Part shown: piece after piece, positions 1 to 8,582 of the stretch
How positions within the stretch are numbered: the stretch's first letter is position 1
How the letters are laid out: each line of letters starts with the position of its first letter
Source of the DNA: a virus
Length of the DNA: 24,578 nt
Virus record (IMG/VR): IMGVR_UViG_3300031673_000460
Coordinates: 1-24,578 of that record
Direction: 5' to 3' (one strand)
Program-made: the position numbers and the translations under genes
The notes under the pieces: model-generated
What the model saw: the letters and a program-made list of their open reading frames with translations, nothing else
The model's database searches: none
What the model was told of the DNA's origin: nothing

Positions 1-1
1 A

Positions 2-1417
2 GATCTATTTTTTGAAAACGCTGACGGATTGTCTTTTGAGTTAATGGCGAATAAAGGGGTTTCGTTTGATTTGGTTAAAATTCCGTATTTAATCGTTCCC
101 GATAATATACCCGAAATAGGCTTAAATTTATCTATCGCTTTATTTGTAATGACTAAAGAGGGTATTCAGGCTTTAAAAGATCTATCGACAGCGATTTCTA
201 ATTTAATAAAGGCTGTTACACCAAATGTCGGTATTCCGCCTGTACCCCCTTTAGGAGAAATTATATCTTTGGCGATAACGGTAGCGGCACAATTTGCCTA
301 TACGGTTGCTATTTTAATCGCTATAAAAAAATTAGCTGAACAAATGTTTCAATTAATTTTTCCTAAAATTCGATATTATTTAGGATCTACAATAAGAGAG
401 TTAATCGAGAAAGGTTGCGATTATTTAGGCTTTACTTTAGAGTCCGATTTACTCTTTGAAAATAGGAATTTAACGCTTATGCCTGTTCCTTTGCTTAAAG
501 AGAAAAAAAGTATTTTTAATTTTTTACAAAACGAACTCGATTTTAGTTTTACAAAAGGTTATCCAACAGCACAGGACTCGATTAGTACATTGGGCGAATT
601 AATTAAGGCTGTCGAACTTTGGTTTAATGCTAAAACTAGAGTTTATCAGGGTAAAGTACAAATCGAAAGGCGAGATTATTGGCAAATATTGACGACAAAC
701 ACGTTAACGCCTAGTTTAAGCGATCAGGATAAAAGAACGAATGAATATTACCTAAACACCGACGAGGCGTGGAAACGTACGTATATTCATTATCAGGTCG
801 ATTACAGCGACTTACATACTTTAGATTTTTTCGATCCGACTGACGCTGAATATTCGACAGAACCTTTAAACGTAATTAATCAGGATCTCGTAACAATAAA
901 AGGTTTTAACGATATTAATATACCTTTCGCTTTAGGAGTAAGGAAAAGCGAGTTAAATTGGGTTGAGAGTCAGGCTTTAAAGTTTTTCCAAACTATGGAT
1001 AATATAATAAATTTTTTAGGCGGTAGCGGTAATTATGCTAGTATTATCGAGGATCGTTTAAGAGTTATACAAGTAACATCTCAGTTTTACTCAGTTACTA
1101 AAGTTTTATGGGCTATCAATGGGCGACAGCCTGTCGACTACGTTAATTATATTAAGGCGAGTGCGATTTACGAAAAATATCATAAGATTAATGAGATACA
1201 AATAAACGGGTATAAAGTATTTAATGACATCGCAATTCGTTTAAATTCATCAGATTTCGTAAATTTGCTAGATAACAACTATGCTTTTATAAATGGGGTT
1301 CTTTGCGAAATACTTTCTATTAACTATATTGACGAAGAAAGTAAGGCGATTATATCTTACAAAGAACCGTATAATTATGCACAGGGAAAGGTCGAGGTAA
1401 TAACTTTAAATGATTAA
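2..1417 (+). CDS. Tail/baseplate-like structural protein, 5' end cut by window
   Basis: The reading frame is open to the left edge: the codons before position 29 read DLFFENADG without a stop, so the gene starts outside the window and the TTG at 29 is not a convincing start. At least 470 residues are present. A long hydrophobic stretch (residues about 77-110 counted from position 29, rich in A, I, L and V) sits inside an otherwise soluble beta-rich protein. The part TLGELIKAVELWFNAK followed by KVQIERRDYW resembles the segment of tail-hub/tail-tip proteins in which a domain is evaluated with a local coordinate set, but this is a weak resemblance. Position at the head of a tail-gene run supports a structural role in the tail tip or baseplate. 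The call is inference from context; the exact function is not recognised. Confidence 0.6.
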   Translation, partial: DLFFENADGLSFELMANKGVSFDLVKIPYLIVPDNIPEIGLNLSIALFVMTKEGIQALKDLSTAISNLIKAVTPNVGIPPVPPLGEIISLAITVAAQFAYTVAILIAIKKLAEQMFQLIFPKIRYYLGSTIRELIEKGCDYLGFTLESDLLFENRNLTLMPVPLLKEKKSIFNFLQNELDFSFTKGYPTAQDSISTLGELIKAVELWFNAKTRVYQGKVQIERRDYWQILTTNTLTPSLSDQDKRTNEYYLNTDEAWKRTYIHYQVDYSDLHTLDFFDPTDAEYSTEPLNVINQDLVTIKGFNDINIPFALGVRKSELNWVESQALKFFQTMDNIINFLGGSGNYASIIEDRLRVIQVTSQFYSVTKVLWAINGRQPVDYVNYIKASAIYEKYHKINEIQINGYKVFNDIAIRLNSSDFVNLLDNNYAFINGVLCEILSINYIDEESKAIISYKEPYNYAQGKVEVITLND

Positions 1418-1631
1418 AAAAATGAGTTTAAAAGACAATGGCGAATTTGCTGAAATGGATAAACACTTAAAAAGGTTGATTAAATTACAGGACGAGGCGT
1501 ATTCTAAATTAACACCCGAACAGTATAAGCACGTAAAAACGTATCATTTAGATACTCACGAAATGATTAGGGGAATGAAAAAAGGCAATTTTAACGGTAT
1601 TCAGGATCTTTTAAACAAATATAACAAATAA
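1410..1631 (+). CDS. Small hypothetical protein in tail operon
   Basis: This 73-residue protein overlaps the end of the preceding tail gene by 8 bases, so translation is probably coupled. It is charged and helical-looking (LKRLIKLQDEAYSKLTPEQYKH, then a Lys/Asn-rich end) with no cysteine and no membrane segment. I do not recognise the family. Its position between two large tail genes suggests a small structural or assembly factor, which is inference only. A second in-frame ATG lies five codons in, so the true start could be slightly later. Confidence 0.7.
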   Translation: MIKKMSLKDNGEFAEMDKHLKRLIKLQDEAYSKLTPEQYKHVKTYHLDTHEMIRGMKKGNFNGIQDLLNKYNK

Positions 1632-1639
1632 AAAAACGT

Positions 1640-3937
1640 ATGCCTGTTCAAATCATAAACGCTGAATATACCGACTTTAACGGGGTTACTACGACTTTTT
1701 ATAAAAGTAATTCGGGCGATAAAATTACCGCTGAAATAAACATTCGGTCTATTATCGAGATTACAAGTATTAATAATCCTTTGACTTGGAATCCGATAAC
1801 GAACGTTGTAACAAGTCCAACGGTATCATGGATCGAAGAGGGGTTTAGAGTTGGTAATTGGGTTAAATGTGAAAGGCTTAGTAGTATCGGGGCTGTAATA
1901 TCGGAATGGTTTAGCACAATTAATTACGTTGACGATCAAGACTGCGATTTTAATTATTTTCCGTCATGGATAGCGACAGGAGATATTTTTCGAGTTTATG
2001 CGTTGGATCATTACGGAGTTACACCCCCGACTGTTGGTTTCAATACGCCTCGTTCTAGGGACGATTTAGACGTTTTAGTTAATCATTCTTTAAACGACGG
2101 TACAGGTAGTCAATTTAGTTTAATCGACGGAGAGGTTTCTCGATTTACTTTTACAAATGTCGTTAATATGACTGTCGGACAGACTATTGTCGGAAATGCG
2201 GTCGGTAATCAATCAGGGCAATTTTTAGAAAGCGTTTCACTTTACAGGGGTGCGGATAATGGCGATAATTGGAATACACATAAAATTACATTAGAGGTAA
2301 TAAATTCGGGAGTTTATAACTCTTCGTGGTTTGATTTTGCTAACTGTTTAAAACTATTTGTAAAAGGAGAATGGGCGAGTATATCGGGCGAACCATTTGA
2401 TAGAACTACTTTTATTTTAGACGACAGCGGTAATACGGGTTGGCTTAATCAGGCAAATAATACGTCGATAGTTGACTCTTCGCTAATTCAGGGTATTGAT
2501 GAAATTGATTATTGCGTACCTAGTAATCATACTATCGTGGTTGACGGTATCGATCCTGACATCGGTATCGGGGCTTGTTATATCTCTATAAACGATCCTT
2601 ATTACAAAAATAAAGCGTCCTCGCAAGTTCCTATCACTATGATAGTGGAAACTACCAATATCGCGACAACGACGCTTAATAGCCCTTTAAACTCGTTAGG
2701 GGCGGGTTATACTATCGAGATATTAAGTACATCGGTCACACTATCTCAGACGACTATCGAAATTCTTTTTACGCCAAATGCTCAATTTAATACTTTTATG
2801 GCGGGATTAGATCAGGGCGATAGGTTGTTTTATGTTTGGGTAAAATGTAGAAATATTAATTTATTAGCCTATGCGGATCAACTAACTTGCGAACCCCCCG
2901 TTGGTGGGGCTTTACCTATGGTTAGCGACTACGGGTTTTTAGATCATAGCCAAAATATAACTGAAATAATTGGATCACAGGTCGGCTTTAGTGCTGATAC
3001 TGAGGACGATATCGCTTATTATGGTAAATTTAGACTCGAATATTATGGTCTTTACGAGTCTTTTCAAGTTAGGGTTGAGGCTTATAACTTAGTAAACGAA
3101 CAAGATTTCACTTTACAGGAAACAAATTTCTCTTTTGCGGGGGTTCAAATATCAGGTTCGGGGCAATTATTACTTAATGAAACTCAAAGTATCGTTACAA
3201 TTTTACCAAATACTTCGGTAAAACAAGACGCTTTACTTTTATTAGATCCTACGTCCGATTTGCCACCGACTGAATATGGAGTATCGATTTACTATCCTAT
3301 GGTCTTAAATTGGAGATATTGGCTTTCTCAGGCAAATGCGAACGTTGACTTTTATCCAAACCAAAACCAAAATTGGGAACAGTACGATAATATCGCGGAT
3401 TGGGTTATAAGAATACACTTATCTTTAATAAAGGACGGTTTGGCTTATACTCATTCAAACGAATTTATTGATAATCAGTACGATAATGACGACAATATCG
3501 ATAGTAAAATTGACTTAATCAGGGAAATAGATAGTAGTTTAGTTTCTGTTATTCCGTCAGGCGAATTAATGAGAATAAGATCGACTCATATTAAATTACC
3601 CGCTGCGTGGGACACTTTAAAAACTTGGGGTATGTTAACTATCGAGCCTAAAGAGTCGTCGCAACGTTGGATCTGTTCTACGGTTGTCCCTTTTGACAAT
3701 AATACATCGAACCCTTTAACACCTTTAGCGGGGTTGTATATTCAAATAAATTATATTAGTCCTGATACTGCGGTAATGGAATGTTATTTTGATAGTTCAA
3801 AAATTGACTTAACAAACGGGGTAAAAATAACAGCAAAAATAAAAGAAGGTTGTTTCGATTTAGAAGATACGGAAAAAATAACAACGGATAACGTTATAAA
3901 AATTACTACTTTAGACATTGATAAAATAAAAGCATAA
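1640..3937 (+). CDS. Large beta-rich tail protein, function unknown
   Basis: This 765-residue protein starts 8 bases after the preceding gene with an A-rich leader (AAATAAAAAAACGT-ATG) rather than a Shine-Dalgarno site. The sequence alternates hydrophobic and polar residues throughout, is rich in N, T, S, D and Y, and has no signal peptide, membrane segment or coiled coil, as expected for a beta-sandwich tail protein. Aromatic-rich patches such as SWIEEGFRVGNWVK and NWRYWLSQAN recur. It lies between a tail-hub-like gene and a fibre-like gene, so it is likely a virion protein exposed at the tail tip or side. I do not recognise a family. Host-receptor binding is possible but not shown by the sequence. 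Confidence 0.7.
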   Translation: MPVQIINAEYTDFNGVTTTFYKSNSGDKITAEINIRSIIEITSINNPLTWNPITNVVTSPTVSWIEEGFRVGNWVKCERLSSIGAVISEWFSTINYVDDQDCDFNYFPSWIATGDIFRVYALDHYGVTPPTVGFNTPRSRDDLDVLVNHSLNDGTGSQFSLIDGEVSRFTFTNVVNMTVGQTIVGNAVGNQSGQFLESVSLYRGADNGDNWNTHKITLEVINSGVYNSSWFDFANCLKLFVKGEWASISGEPFDRTTFILDDSGNTGWLNQANNTSIVDSSLIQGIDEIDYCVPSNHTIVVDGIDPDIGIGACYISINDPYYKNKASSQVPITMIVETTNIATTTLNSPLNSLGAGYTIEILSTSVTLSQTTIEILFTPNAQFNTFMAGLDQGDRLFYVWVKCRNINLLAYADQLTCEPPVGGALPMVSDYGFLDHSQNITEIIGSQVGFSADTEDDIAYYGKFRLEYYGLYESFQVRVEAYNLVNEQDFTLQETNFSFAGVQISGSGQLLLNETQSIVTILPNTSVKQDALLLLDPTSDLPPTEYGVSIYYPMVLNWRYWLSQANANVDFYPNQNQNWEQYDNIADWVIRIHLSLIKDGLAYTHSNEFIDNQYDNDDNIDSKIDLIREIDSSLVSVIPSGELMRIRSTHIKLPAAWDTLKTWGMLTIEPKESSQRWICSTVVPFDNNTSNPLTPLAGLYIQINYISPDTAVMECYFDSSKIDLTNGVKITAKIKEGCFDLEDTEKITTDNVIKITTLDIDKIKA

Positions 3938-3941
3938 AAAA

Positions 3942-4922
3942 ATGGGAATTAAGATAAACCAATACGCACTAGAAAGACTAACTTTTGGCGACGACGACTA
4001 TTACGACATCGACTATTTTGACGGTGCAAACTATCAAACAGCTAAGATAAAAGGATCGACTATAAAAGCGGGTATTCAAGCGGGTATAACCTCAGATAAT
4101 TTTTATAGTATCGACGGAGTATTAACAGCAAATAGAACCGTTGACGGTGGTTTGTTTAATTTAGGGTTTAATAATCTCGGAAAACTTGTAATTGTATCGG
4201 ATCAATTAGGAGTCAATAATGTAACTTTTATAATAAATAACAACGCCTATAATAATGGTTTTAATATAGAAGATACCGTAACCTCTGAAAGTATTTTTAT
4301 GGTACGAAACGGAGAGGTAAGAATAAACGACGACTACTCTTTACCAATTACTGACGGTTTAAATAATCAGGTTTTAACGACTGACGGTTTAGGACAAGTT
4401 TCGTGGCAAACACCTTTAAAAATAGGTAACTATTCGCAAACCGCATCTAGCACACCAATAACAACAGCCCCCGAACAAACTTTGGTCGGCTCAGGGGTTG
4501 GATCGTTGAGTATTCCCGCAAATGCTTTTGTAGTTGGCGACTCTTTTCATGGTAAAATTGGCGGAAAATTAAACGCAACAGGGGGCGGAGGAAGATCGGA
4601 AATAATATTAAGAATTAAAGCGGGTACAACGGTTTTGGCGAGTACAGGAGTTTTCGAATTAGATACTGCAACGGATCAGGGTTGGGAGTGCGAACTCGAC
4701 TTTACTATCGCTAGTATTGGTGCGGTAGGTCAAATATGTACAAACGGTAATTTTGTCTATACAAAAGACGGAAACAGAACAGTTTTTGGGTATATCTTTC
4801 AGGACGTACAGCCTATTGACACTACTATATCCAATACCTTAGATATAACTTTAGAATGGAACGTTATAAATGGCGGTGACGATATCTACTCGGCTAATTT
4901 TGTACTTTATAAAACATATTAA
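3942..4922 (+). CDS. Tail fibre-like protein
   Basis: This 326-residue protein has an N-terminal attachment-like segment, followed at residues about 50-75 by DGVLTANRTVDGG, a repeat-type motif common in fibre and surface proteins of Bacteroidota and their phages (consensus like DGtLtgNRtV). At about 130-157 it carries LPITDGLNNQVLTTDGLGQVSW, a motif typical of the shaft-to-head junction of collagen-like or collar tail fibres. The C-terminal 170 residues are beta-rich (GSGVGSLSIPANAF, GGKLNATGGGGRSE, YIFQDVQPIDTTIS) and look like a receptor-binding or trimer head domain. The gene begins 4 bases after its neighbour. The fibre call rests on these motifs and on position; receptor specificity cannot be read from the sequence. 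Confidence 0.75.
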   Translation: MGIKINQYALERLTFGDDDYYDIDYFDGANYQTAKIKGSTIKAGIQAGITSDNFYSIDGVLTANRTVDGGLFNLGFNNLGKLVIVSDQLGVNNVTFIINNNAYNNGFNIEDTVTSESIFMVRNGEVRINDDYSLPITDGLNNQVLTTDGLGQVSWQTPLKIGNYSQTASSTPITTAPEQTLVGSGVGSLSIPANAFVVGDSFHGKIGGKLNATGGGGRSEIILRIKAGTTVLASTGVFELDTATDQGWECELDFTIASIGAVGQICTNGNFVYTKDGNRTVFGYIFQDVQPIDTTISNTLDITLEWNVINGGDDIYSANFVLYKTY

Positions 4923-4924
4923 AA

Positions 4925-6430
4925 ATGTCGGATTGTTGTTGTTTAGAAATACAGTATATTGATAACTCGGGGGTAGGTCATATCGCCCCTTTGATTGCTC
5001 AGGAAGATTCGTATAACGGTCGTTGTGCGTATTTATTTGAACACGACGACGGTACGATATTCTATTGGTGGTGGCAACCTAGCGAACAACTTTGGGTAAT
5101 GTCGCCAATACTCGGAGTTCAAAATAACAATATAGCAACGTGGTTTGCTGACGTTACTTGTCCCGCTACTGAGGGTAGCGTACAAAGTATTAATATACCT
5201 TCAAATGCCTATATTTCGGATATGTTAACTCGTGAGTGTTTAGAAACTTGCGAATGTATTTTACTAGGAATACTAAAAAGCGGTGAAGATCCTTATAGCG
5301 AAAATATTTCAGCTAGTGGAATTATTTTTAATAACAGACCGACATACGTTTTTGTTTATAATTCTATTGTTTATTATCTTTGGTTTATACCTGACACAAC
5401 GCTAGTAACAGCGGGACAATGGGTAATAAGCGGGGCTGTTGGTTCGTTAGCACCTTTTTTAGCTGAAACAACGCCTAGCCCTACAAAGGATATAGGTTGC
5501 CCTATTGACTTAATTTTTACGACAAAAATAGAGGATTTAGTTATTACAGTCGAAGAGGGTGTTTGTGTGTGTATTCCTATTGAAGAACGTATCTTTAAGG
5601 AATATCAAAGTATTAAATTGCCTGAAATATTTGAAGAGGAAAACAGGGGCTTTTTTAAATGCTGTGAACCGCAACTTGTTTTAGCGAGTACAACGTCAAC
5701 GGACACATGGAAAAATGACGTAACGTCGGCATGGATCAAATTATCCGATCCTTCAGACTCGGCTACTATTTTATTAACTAAGGACGGACAGCCAACATCG
5801 TACGCTATATCGATTATAACGTTTCCTAACGAACCAAACGCAATTTATAGGACTATCTATTGGAGGGACGTATTATCTAGCGACGGAGAGGGTTGTTATA
5901 AAATTTTAATATCTTATACTATTGGCGGTATGACGGGAAATTTTGAATGGGGTACTTATGATTTAAAAGAGTATTCAATCGAAAGGGCTTTGGGTACTGC
6001 GAGAATAAGGGTACTATTAAATTTAAAACAGCAAATCGAAGATATTGATTTCACTAATTCAATGGTCGAAGATTGTATTCGTTTTTATGGCTTTATAGGA
6101 AATAGGCAGCCGAACATGGAGATCGATAATTTAATTTATCAAAATAGAGTCGTTCGGTCTGTGGTTAGGGAAAACTTAGATACATACGAAATAAATACAG
6201 ATCCGTACACAGATGAAACAATAAGGCGATTAACGGACTTATACTTATTAAGTGAGAATGATATGTTTATAAGTGATTATAACGCTTTTAATAACAGCTA
6301 TCGTATTAACGACGTTCCTGTGATTGTACAGGACTCGCCCGAAATAGATTACTTAGACAAATTACAACGTAAAGCGGTTTTAACTTGTTTAGTCGGGGAC
6401 AAAACAAAAAACAAAAGAACTTATTATTAA
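4925..6430 (+). CDS. Virion-associated protein with duplicated aromatic domain
   Basis: This 501-residue protein starts two bases after the fibre-like gene. The N-terminus has the unusual run MSDCCCLEI. Two related segments are visible: residues about 33-60 (RCAYLFEHDDGTIFYWWWQP...WVMSPILG) and about 133-168 (RPTYVFVYNSIVYYLWFIP...WVISGAVG), an internal duplication of a roughly 90-residue unit. The second half is different, beta-rich at first and then more helical (RRLTDLYLLSENDMFISDYNAF). No catalytic motif was recognised. Position after the fibre gene suggests a second tail tip or receptor-contact protein. Cysteines are more frequent in the first half than in neighbouring proteins. Confidence 0.65.
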   Translation: MSDCCCLEIQYIDNSGVGHIAPLIAQEDSYNGRCAYLFEHDDGTIFYWWWQPSEQLWVMSPILGVQNNNIATWFADVTCPATEGSVQSINIPSNAYISDMLTRECLETCECILLGILKSGEDPYSENISASGIIFNNRPTYVFVYNSIVYYLWFIPDTTLVTAGQWVISGAVGSLAPFLAETTPSPTKDIGCPIDLIFTTKIEDLVITVEEGVCVCIPIEERIFKEYQSIKLPEIFEEENRGFFKCCEPQLVLASTTSTDTWKNDVTSAWIKLSDPSDSATILLTKDGQPTSYAISIITFPNEPNAIYRTIYWRDVLSSDGEGCYKILISYTIGGMTGNFEWGTYDLKEYSIERALGTARIRVLLNLKQQIEDIDFTNSMVEDCIRFYGFIGNRQPNMEIDNLIYQNRVVRSVVRENLDTYEINTDPYTDETIRRLTDLYLLSENDMFISDYNAFNNSYRINDVPVIVQDSPEIDYLDKLQRKAVLTCLVGDKTKNKRTYY

Positions 6431-6449
6431 TAAAAAAACAACAAAAAAA

Positions 6450-6803
6450 ATGGCAACAATAGCAACAATCGAATTAGAATTAGTAAACAATTACGTAGAG
6501 GTAATAACTACTTACGAAGCCCCAAAAGGGGAAAAAGGAATAATTAAAAACTCGCGTTGGAGTTTAAAAGATAGTTACTTTCAAAGGCTTTACTTAAACA
6601 CTAGCAAACCCGAAGAGATTACGGACATAGAGATAATTAACACTATTACGGGTGGTAGGCTTTATATTACTTATACGCAGTTGGACGAGGGTAAAATTTC
6701 AGTAAGTGGCGAAGCTATTGACTCAGACGGTTTACTGAATTTTTTAAGTAAATACACAGCGTATGTAGTATTGCCTGAAACGTCAGGTACATTACTTAAA
6801 TAA
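6450..6803 (+). CDS. Hypothetical protein at end of tail block
   Basis: This 117-residue soluble protein is preceded by an A-rich leader (AAACAACAAAAAAA-ATG). It is mixed alpha/beta with segments such as IELELVNNYVEVITTYEAP and ISVSGEAIDSDGLLNFLSKY. No signal peptide or membrane segment is present and no family is recognised. It lies between virion genes and the lysis cassette, so a minor structural or assembly role is plausible but unproven. Confidence 0.7.
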   Translation: MATIATIELELVNNYVEVITTYEAPKGEKGIIKNSRWSLKDSYFQRLYLNTSKPEEITDIEIINTITGGRLYITYTQLDEGKISVSGEAIDSDGLLNFLSKYTAYVVLPETSGTLLK

Positions 6804-6817
6804 TAATATTTTTAAAA

Positions 6818-7108
6818 ATGGACGGAACGTTGTTGGCTTTGAGTGGCTCGTTAATGAGTTTATTGTTATTAGTAATCGGGTTTTTTATATCTCGATTAAT
6901 TAGTGATTTAAAAAAGGTTGTGGAAGATACGGGAAAAAATAAAGGTCGAATTGATTTAGTCGCAAAGCAACAGGAAAACGACATTAAAAGGATCGAAGAA
7001 AGGACGACGTTAGAACTTTGTGCTTTAACCAAAAACGTTAGAAATTTAACAGAGAATGTAAATAATTTAATTAGCATTTTGGCTGAAAACGGGGTAAAAA
7101 AATTATAG
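6818..7108 (+). CDS. Membrane-anchored coiled-coil protein of the lysis cassette
   Basis: The 96-residue protein has one N-terminal membrane segment (residues about 5-26, LLALSGSLMSLLLLVIGFFISRL) followed by a charged heptad-like helix (VVEDTGKNKGRIDLVAKQQ to VNNLISILAENG). This single-anchor plus coiled-coil design is common for accessory lysis proteins and some holin-type proteins. It sits three bases upstream of a two-helix holin candidate and two genes before a spanin candidate. A tail-assembly chaperone or membrane-anchored regulator is the alternative. Family not recognised; the lysis role is inferred from topology and position. Confidence 0.65.
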   Translation: MDGTLLALSGSLMSLLLLVIGFFISRLISDLKKVVEDTGKNKGRIDLVAKQQENDIKRIEERTTLELCALTKNVRNLTENVNNLISILAENGVKKL

Positions 7109-7110
7109 TT

Positions 7111-7290
7111 ATGAAGGGTAAAATAGATAAGTTTTTAGGTTATTTTGTAAGTAAGAAATTGAGTGTATTTATTGTGGCTAGTTGCTTTGTCGGGTTCGGA
7201 AAAATCGAGTCGGTTGAGTGGGTAAATGTGGCTTTAATTTACATCGGGGGACAGTCCGTAATCGACGCTGTTTCTAAGCTAAGAAAGTGA
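7111..7290 (+). CDS. Putative two-helix holin
   Basis: This 59-residue open reading frame starts with ATG two bases after the preceding stop and ends with TGA. It begins MKGKIDKFLGYFVSKKLSVF, has a first hydrophobic helix (SVFIVASCFVGFGKI), a short polar turn (ESVEW), a second helix (VNVALIYIGGQSVIDAV) and the basic end SKLRK. The pattern K-basic start, helix, short loop with W, helix containing YIGGQSVID resembles small two-helix membrane proteins found in phage lysis cassettes. Such proteins form lesions in the cytoplasmic membrane at lysis time. Neighbouring spanin and endolysin candidates support the call. It is short enough to be missed by standard gene finders with a 60-codon cut-off. 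Confidence 0.7.
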   Translation: MKGKIDKFLGYFVSKKLSVFIVASCFVGFGKIESVEWVNVALIYIGGQSVIDAVSKLRK

Positions 7291-7464
7291 AAAAAATAGG
7301 CGTAAAAAACGTGAAATAGCGTAAAAACGTTAAATTTAATTTAAGGGGGTTTTTAGCGTGTTTAAGCGATTTAGGGTACTCTCGGGATATAGTATATCAG
7401 AAAAGATAGTTCGTCGATTCGCCTTGTAGCCCTTTGATAGCAAGGCTTTCAAAAAGTGAAAATA
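7291..7464. other. Non-coding gap inside the lysis cassette with repeats and hairpins
   Basis: This 174-base gap has no convincing gene. It holds two adjacent imperfect copies of GCGTAAAAA(A)CGT(G)AAA at 7300-7318 and 7319-7335, a perfect 13-base palindrome GATATA-G-TATATC at 7386-7398, and a six-base-pair inverted repeat GCCTTG...CAAGGC at 7421-7446 ending about 18 bases before the next ATG. No TAnnTTTG promoter box was found. Regulation of the lysis genes is a natural guess; the sequence does not prove it. Confidence 0.6.
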
Positions 7465-7926
7465 ATGGTAAAAAAATTAGGTATTATATTATTTTTTATG
7501 TATTCAATCATTTTTATAGTTGGTTGTTCGCCTCTAAAACGTCATGCTAGATTGGTTAAAAAATACCCTCACGTTCATACGCAAGACACGATAAAAGTGG
7601 TTGATACAATTCGTATCGAAGTACCTAAAATTTCGGTTGATACACTTTTTAAAATTGACAGTTTTTTAGTAAATCTTAGAGATACAATTTTAATAGAAAA
7701 GGAAAGATTAAAAATAAAAATGTATGCTGTTCACGACTCAATATTTATCGAGGGGACGTGTGATACTATTTTTCTCGAAAAGATAATTGAACGTAAAATT
7801 CCGATCAGATATTATGAAGCAAAAAAAGAAAATGACTTTAAAAAATGGGGCGGAATAATTCTAATTTCTTTTTTAATAATCATACTTTTATTAATACTTT
7901 ATAAAATAATTAAATTCTTTTTATGA
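7465..7926 (+). CDS. Putative single-protein spanin (u-spanin) lipoprotein
   Basis: From the ATG at 7465 the protein has 153 residues; a GTG three codons upstream (7456) is a weaker start. It has a short basic start, a hydrophobic signal and a lipobox FIVGC-SP with Cys21, so the N-terminus should be lipidated and moved to the outer membrane. Residues about 25-125 are a beta-rich periplasmic segment with recurring DTI/DSI turns. The end is a hydrophobic helix (about 128-150, WGGIILISFLIIILLLILY) that would stay in the inner membrane. N-terminal lipoprotein plus C-terminal membrane helix in one chain is the architecture of unimolecular spanins such as phage T1 gp11, which fuse inner and outer membranes at lysis. 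The stop overlaps the next gene by four bases. Confidence 0.7.
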   Translation: MVKKLGIILFFMYSIIFIVGCSPLKRHARLVKKYPHVHTQDTIKVVDTIRIEVPKISVDTLFKIDSFLVNLRDTILIEKERLKIKMYAVHDSIFIEGTCDTIFLEKIIERKIPIRYYEAKKENDFKKWGGIILISFLIIILLLILYKIIKFFL

Positions 7927-8549
7927 GATCAAATATTCAGGAATACACAGATAAACAACTTTTAGATAAGGTAAAAAGTTTAGCGAGTTTTAAGAAAATT
8001 CCGAAAGGTCGTTGGATAATTGGGGTTCGTTCAAATGAAGATGAAACCGATAGGTACGATGACAAGTTTTACGAATATCAGGGCGAAGAGTTTATTCGTG
8101 TAATGTCAGGAACGACCAATGCAAGTTCGACAATATTAAGCGGGGGGTTTCGTAGATACAATAAAATCGGTACAGCAATACTAAAAGCGAATGAGTGGTA
8201 TTATGATGTTTGGCAATGGGGACTACATAAAGGAAAAATGACAGCACTAATACAGGTCGGGGCAAAGGTTAAAGTTCACAGGGACGGAAACATGAATGGT
8301 AAAAGCGAAGAGATCGGAAAGGTTTACGAGGGTTATTACGGTATCAACTATCACACAAACACATACGATTTTAGTTTGAATAGCTTAAAAGTCGTTAAAT
8401 GGATCATAGGCGGTTGGTCTGCGGGTTGTCAGGTAATTAATGAAAGGGCGGAGTACCTAGAACAAATGAATTATTATCGTGAAGCATGGATAACGGACAA
8501 ACAGGAGTTCGTTACTTATGTTTTAATAAACGAGTTCGATCCTGAATAA
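7923..8549 (+). CDS. Putative endolysin, L,D-transpeptidase-like (YkuD-type) fold
   Basis: The 208-residue protein overlaps the spanin candidate by ATGA. The key region is residues 138-170: GINYHTNTYDF with His144, then GGWSAGCQVI with Ser166, Gly168 and Cys169. A His upstream of an S-x-G-C motif is the catalytic arrangement of YkuD-type L,D-transpeptidases (HGxx...SHGC), and a WSAGCQV version occurs in phage cell-wall proteins. No signal peptide is visible, consistent with holin-dependent release. No amidase or muramidase motif was found elsewhere in the window, so this is the best peptidoglycan-degrading candidate. Whether it cuts or exchanges peptide cross-links cannot be told from sequence. 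The N-terminal 120 residues are unassigned. Confidence 0.6.
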   Translation: MRSNIQEYTDKQLLDKVKSLASFKKIPKGRWIIGVRSNEDETDRYDDKFYEYQGEEFIRVMSGTTNASSTILSGGFRRYNKIGTAILKANEWYYDVWQWGLHKGKMTALIQVGAKVKVHRDGNMNGKSEEIGKVYEGYYGINYHTNTYDFSLNSLKVVKWIIGGWSAGCQVINERAEYLEQMNYYREAWITDKQEFVTYVLINEFDPE

Positions 8550-8564
8550 ATAAATTATTTTGAT

Positions 8565-8580
8565 GTTCAAGGTGTTGAAC
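8565..8580 (+). repeat. Short perfect inverted repeat before terminator
   Basis: GTTCAA-GGTG-TTGAAC is a perfect six-base-pair hairpin with a four-base loop, 15 bases after the endolysin stop and two bases before the main terminator stem. It could stabilise the 3' end of the late transcript or bind a protein. Confidence 0.6.
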
Positions 8581-8582
8581 TC

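Noticed and set aside
1699-1917. Minus-strand ORF of 72 codons
   Set aside because: It lies fully inside the large tail gene, has no leader or promoter, and the composition is that of a complement shadow.
6796-7077. Minus-strand ORF of 93 codons
   Set aside because: It mirrors the membrane/coiled-coil gene at 6818; no minus-strand promoter or leader is present.
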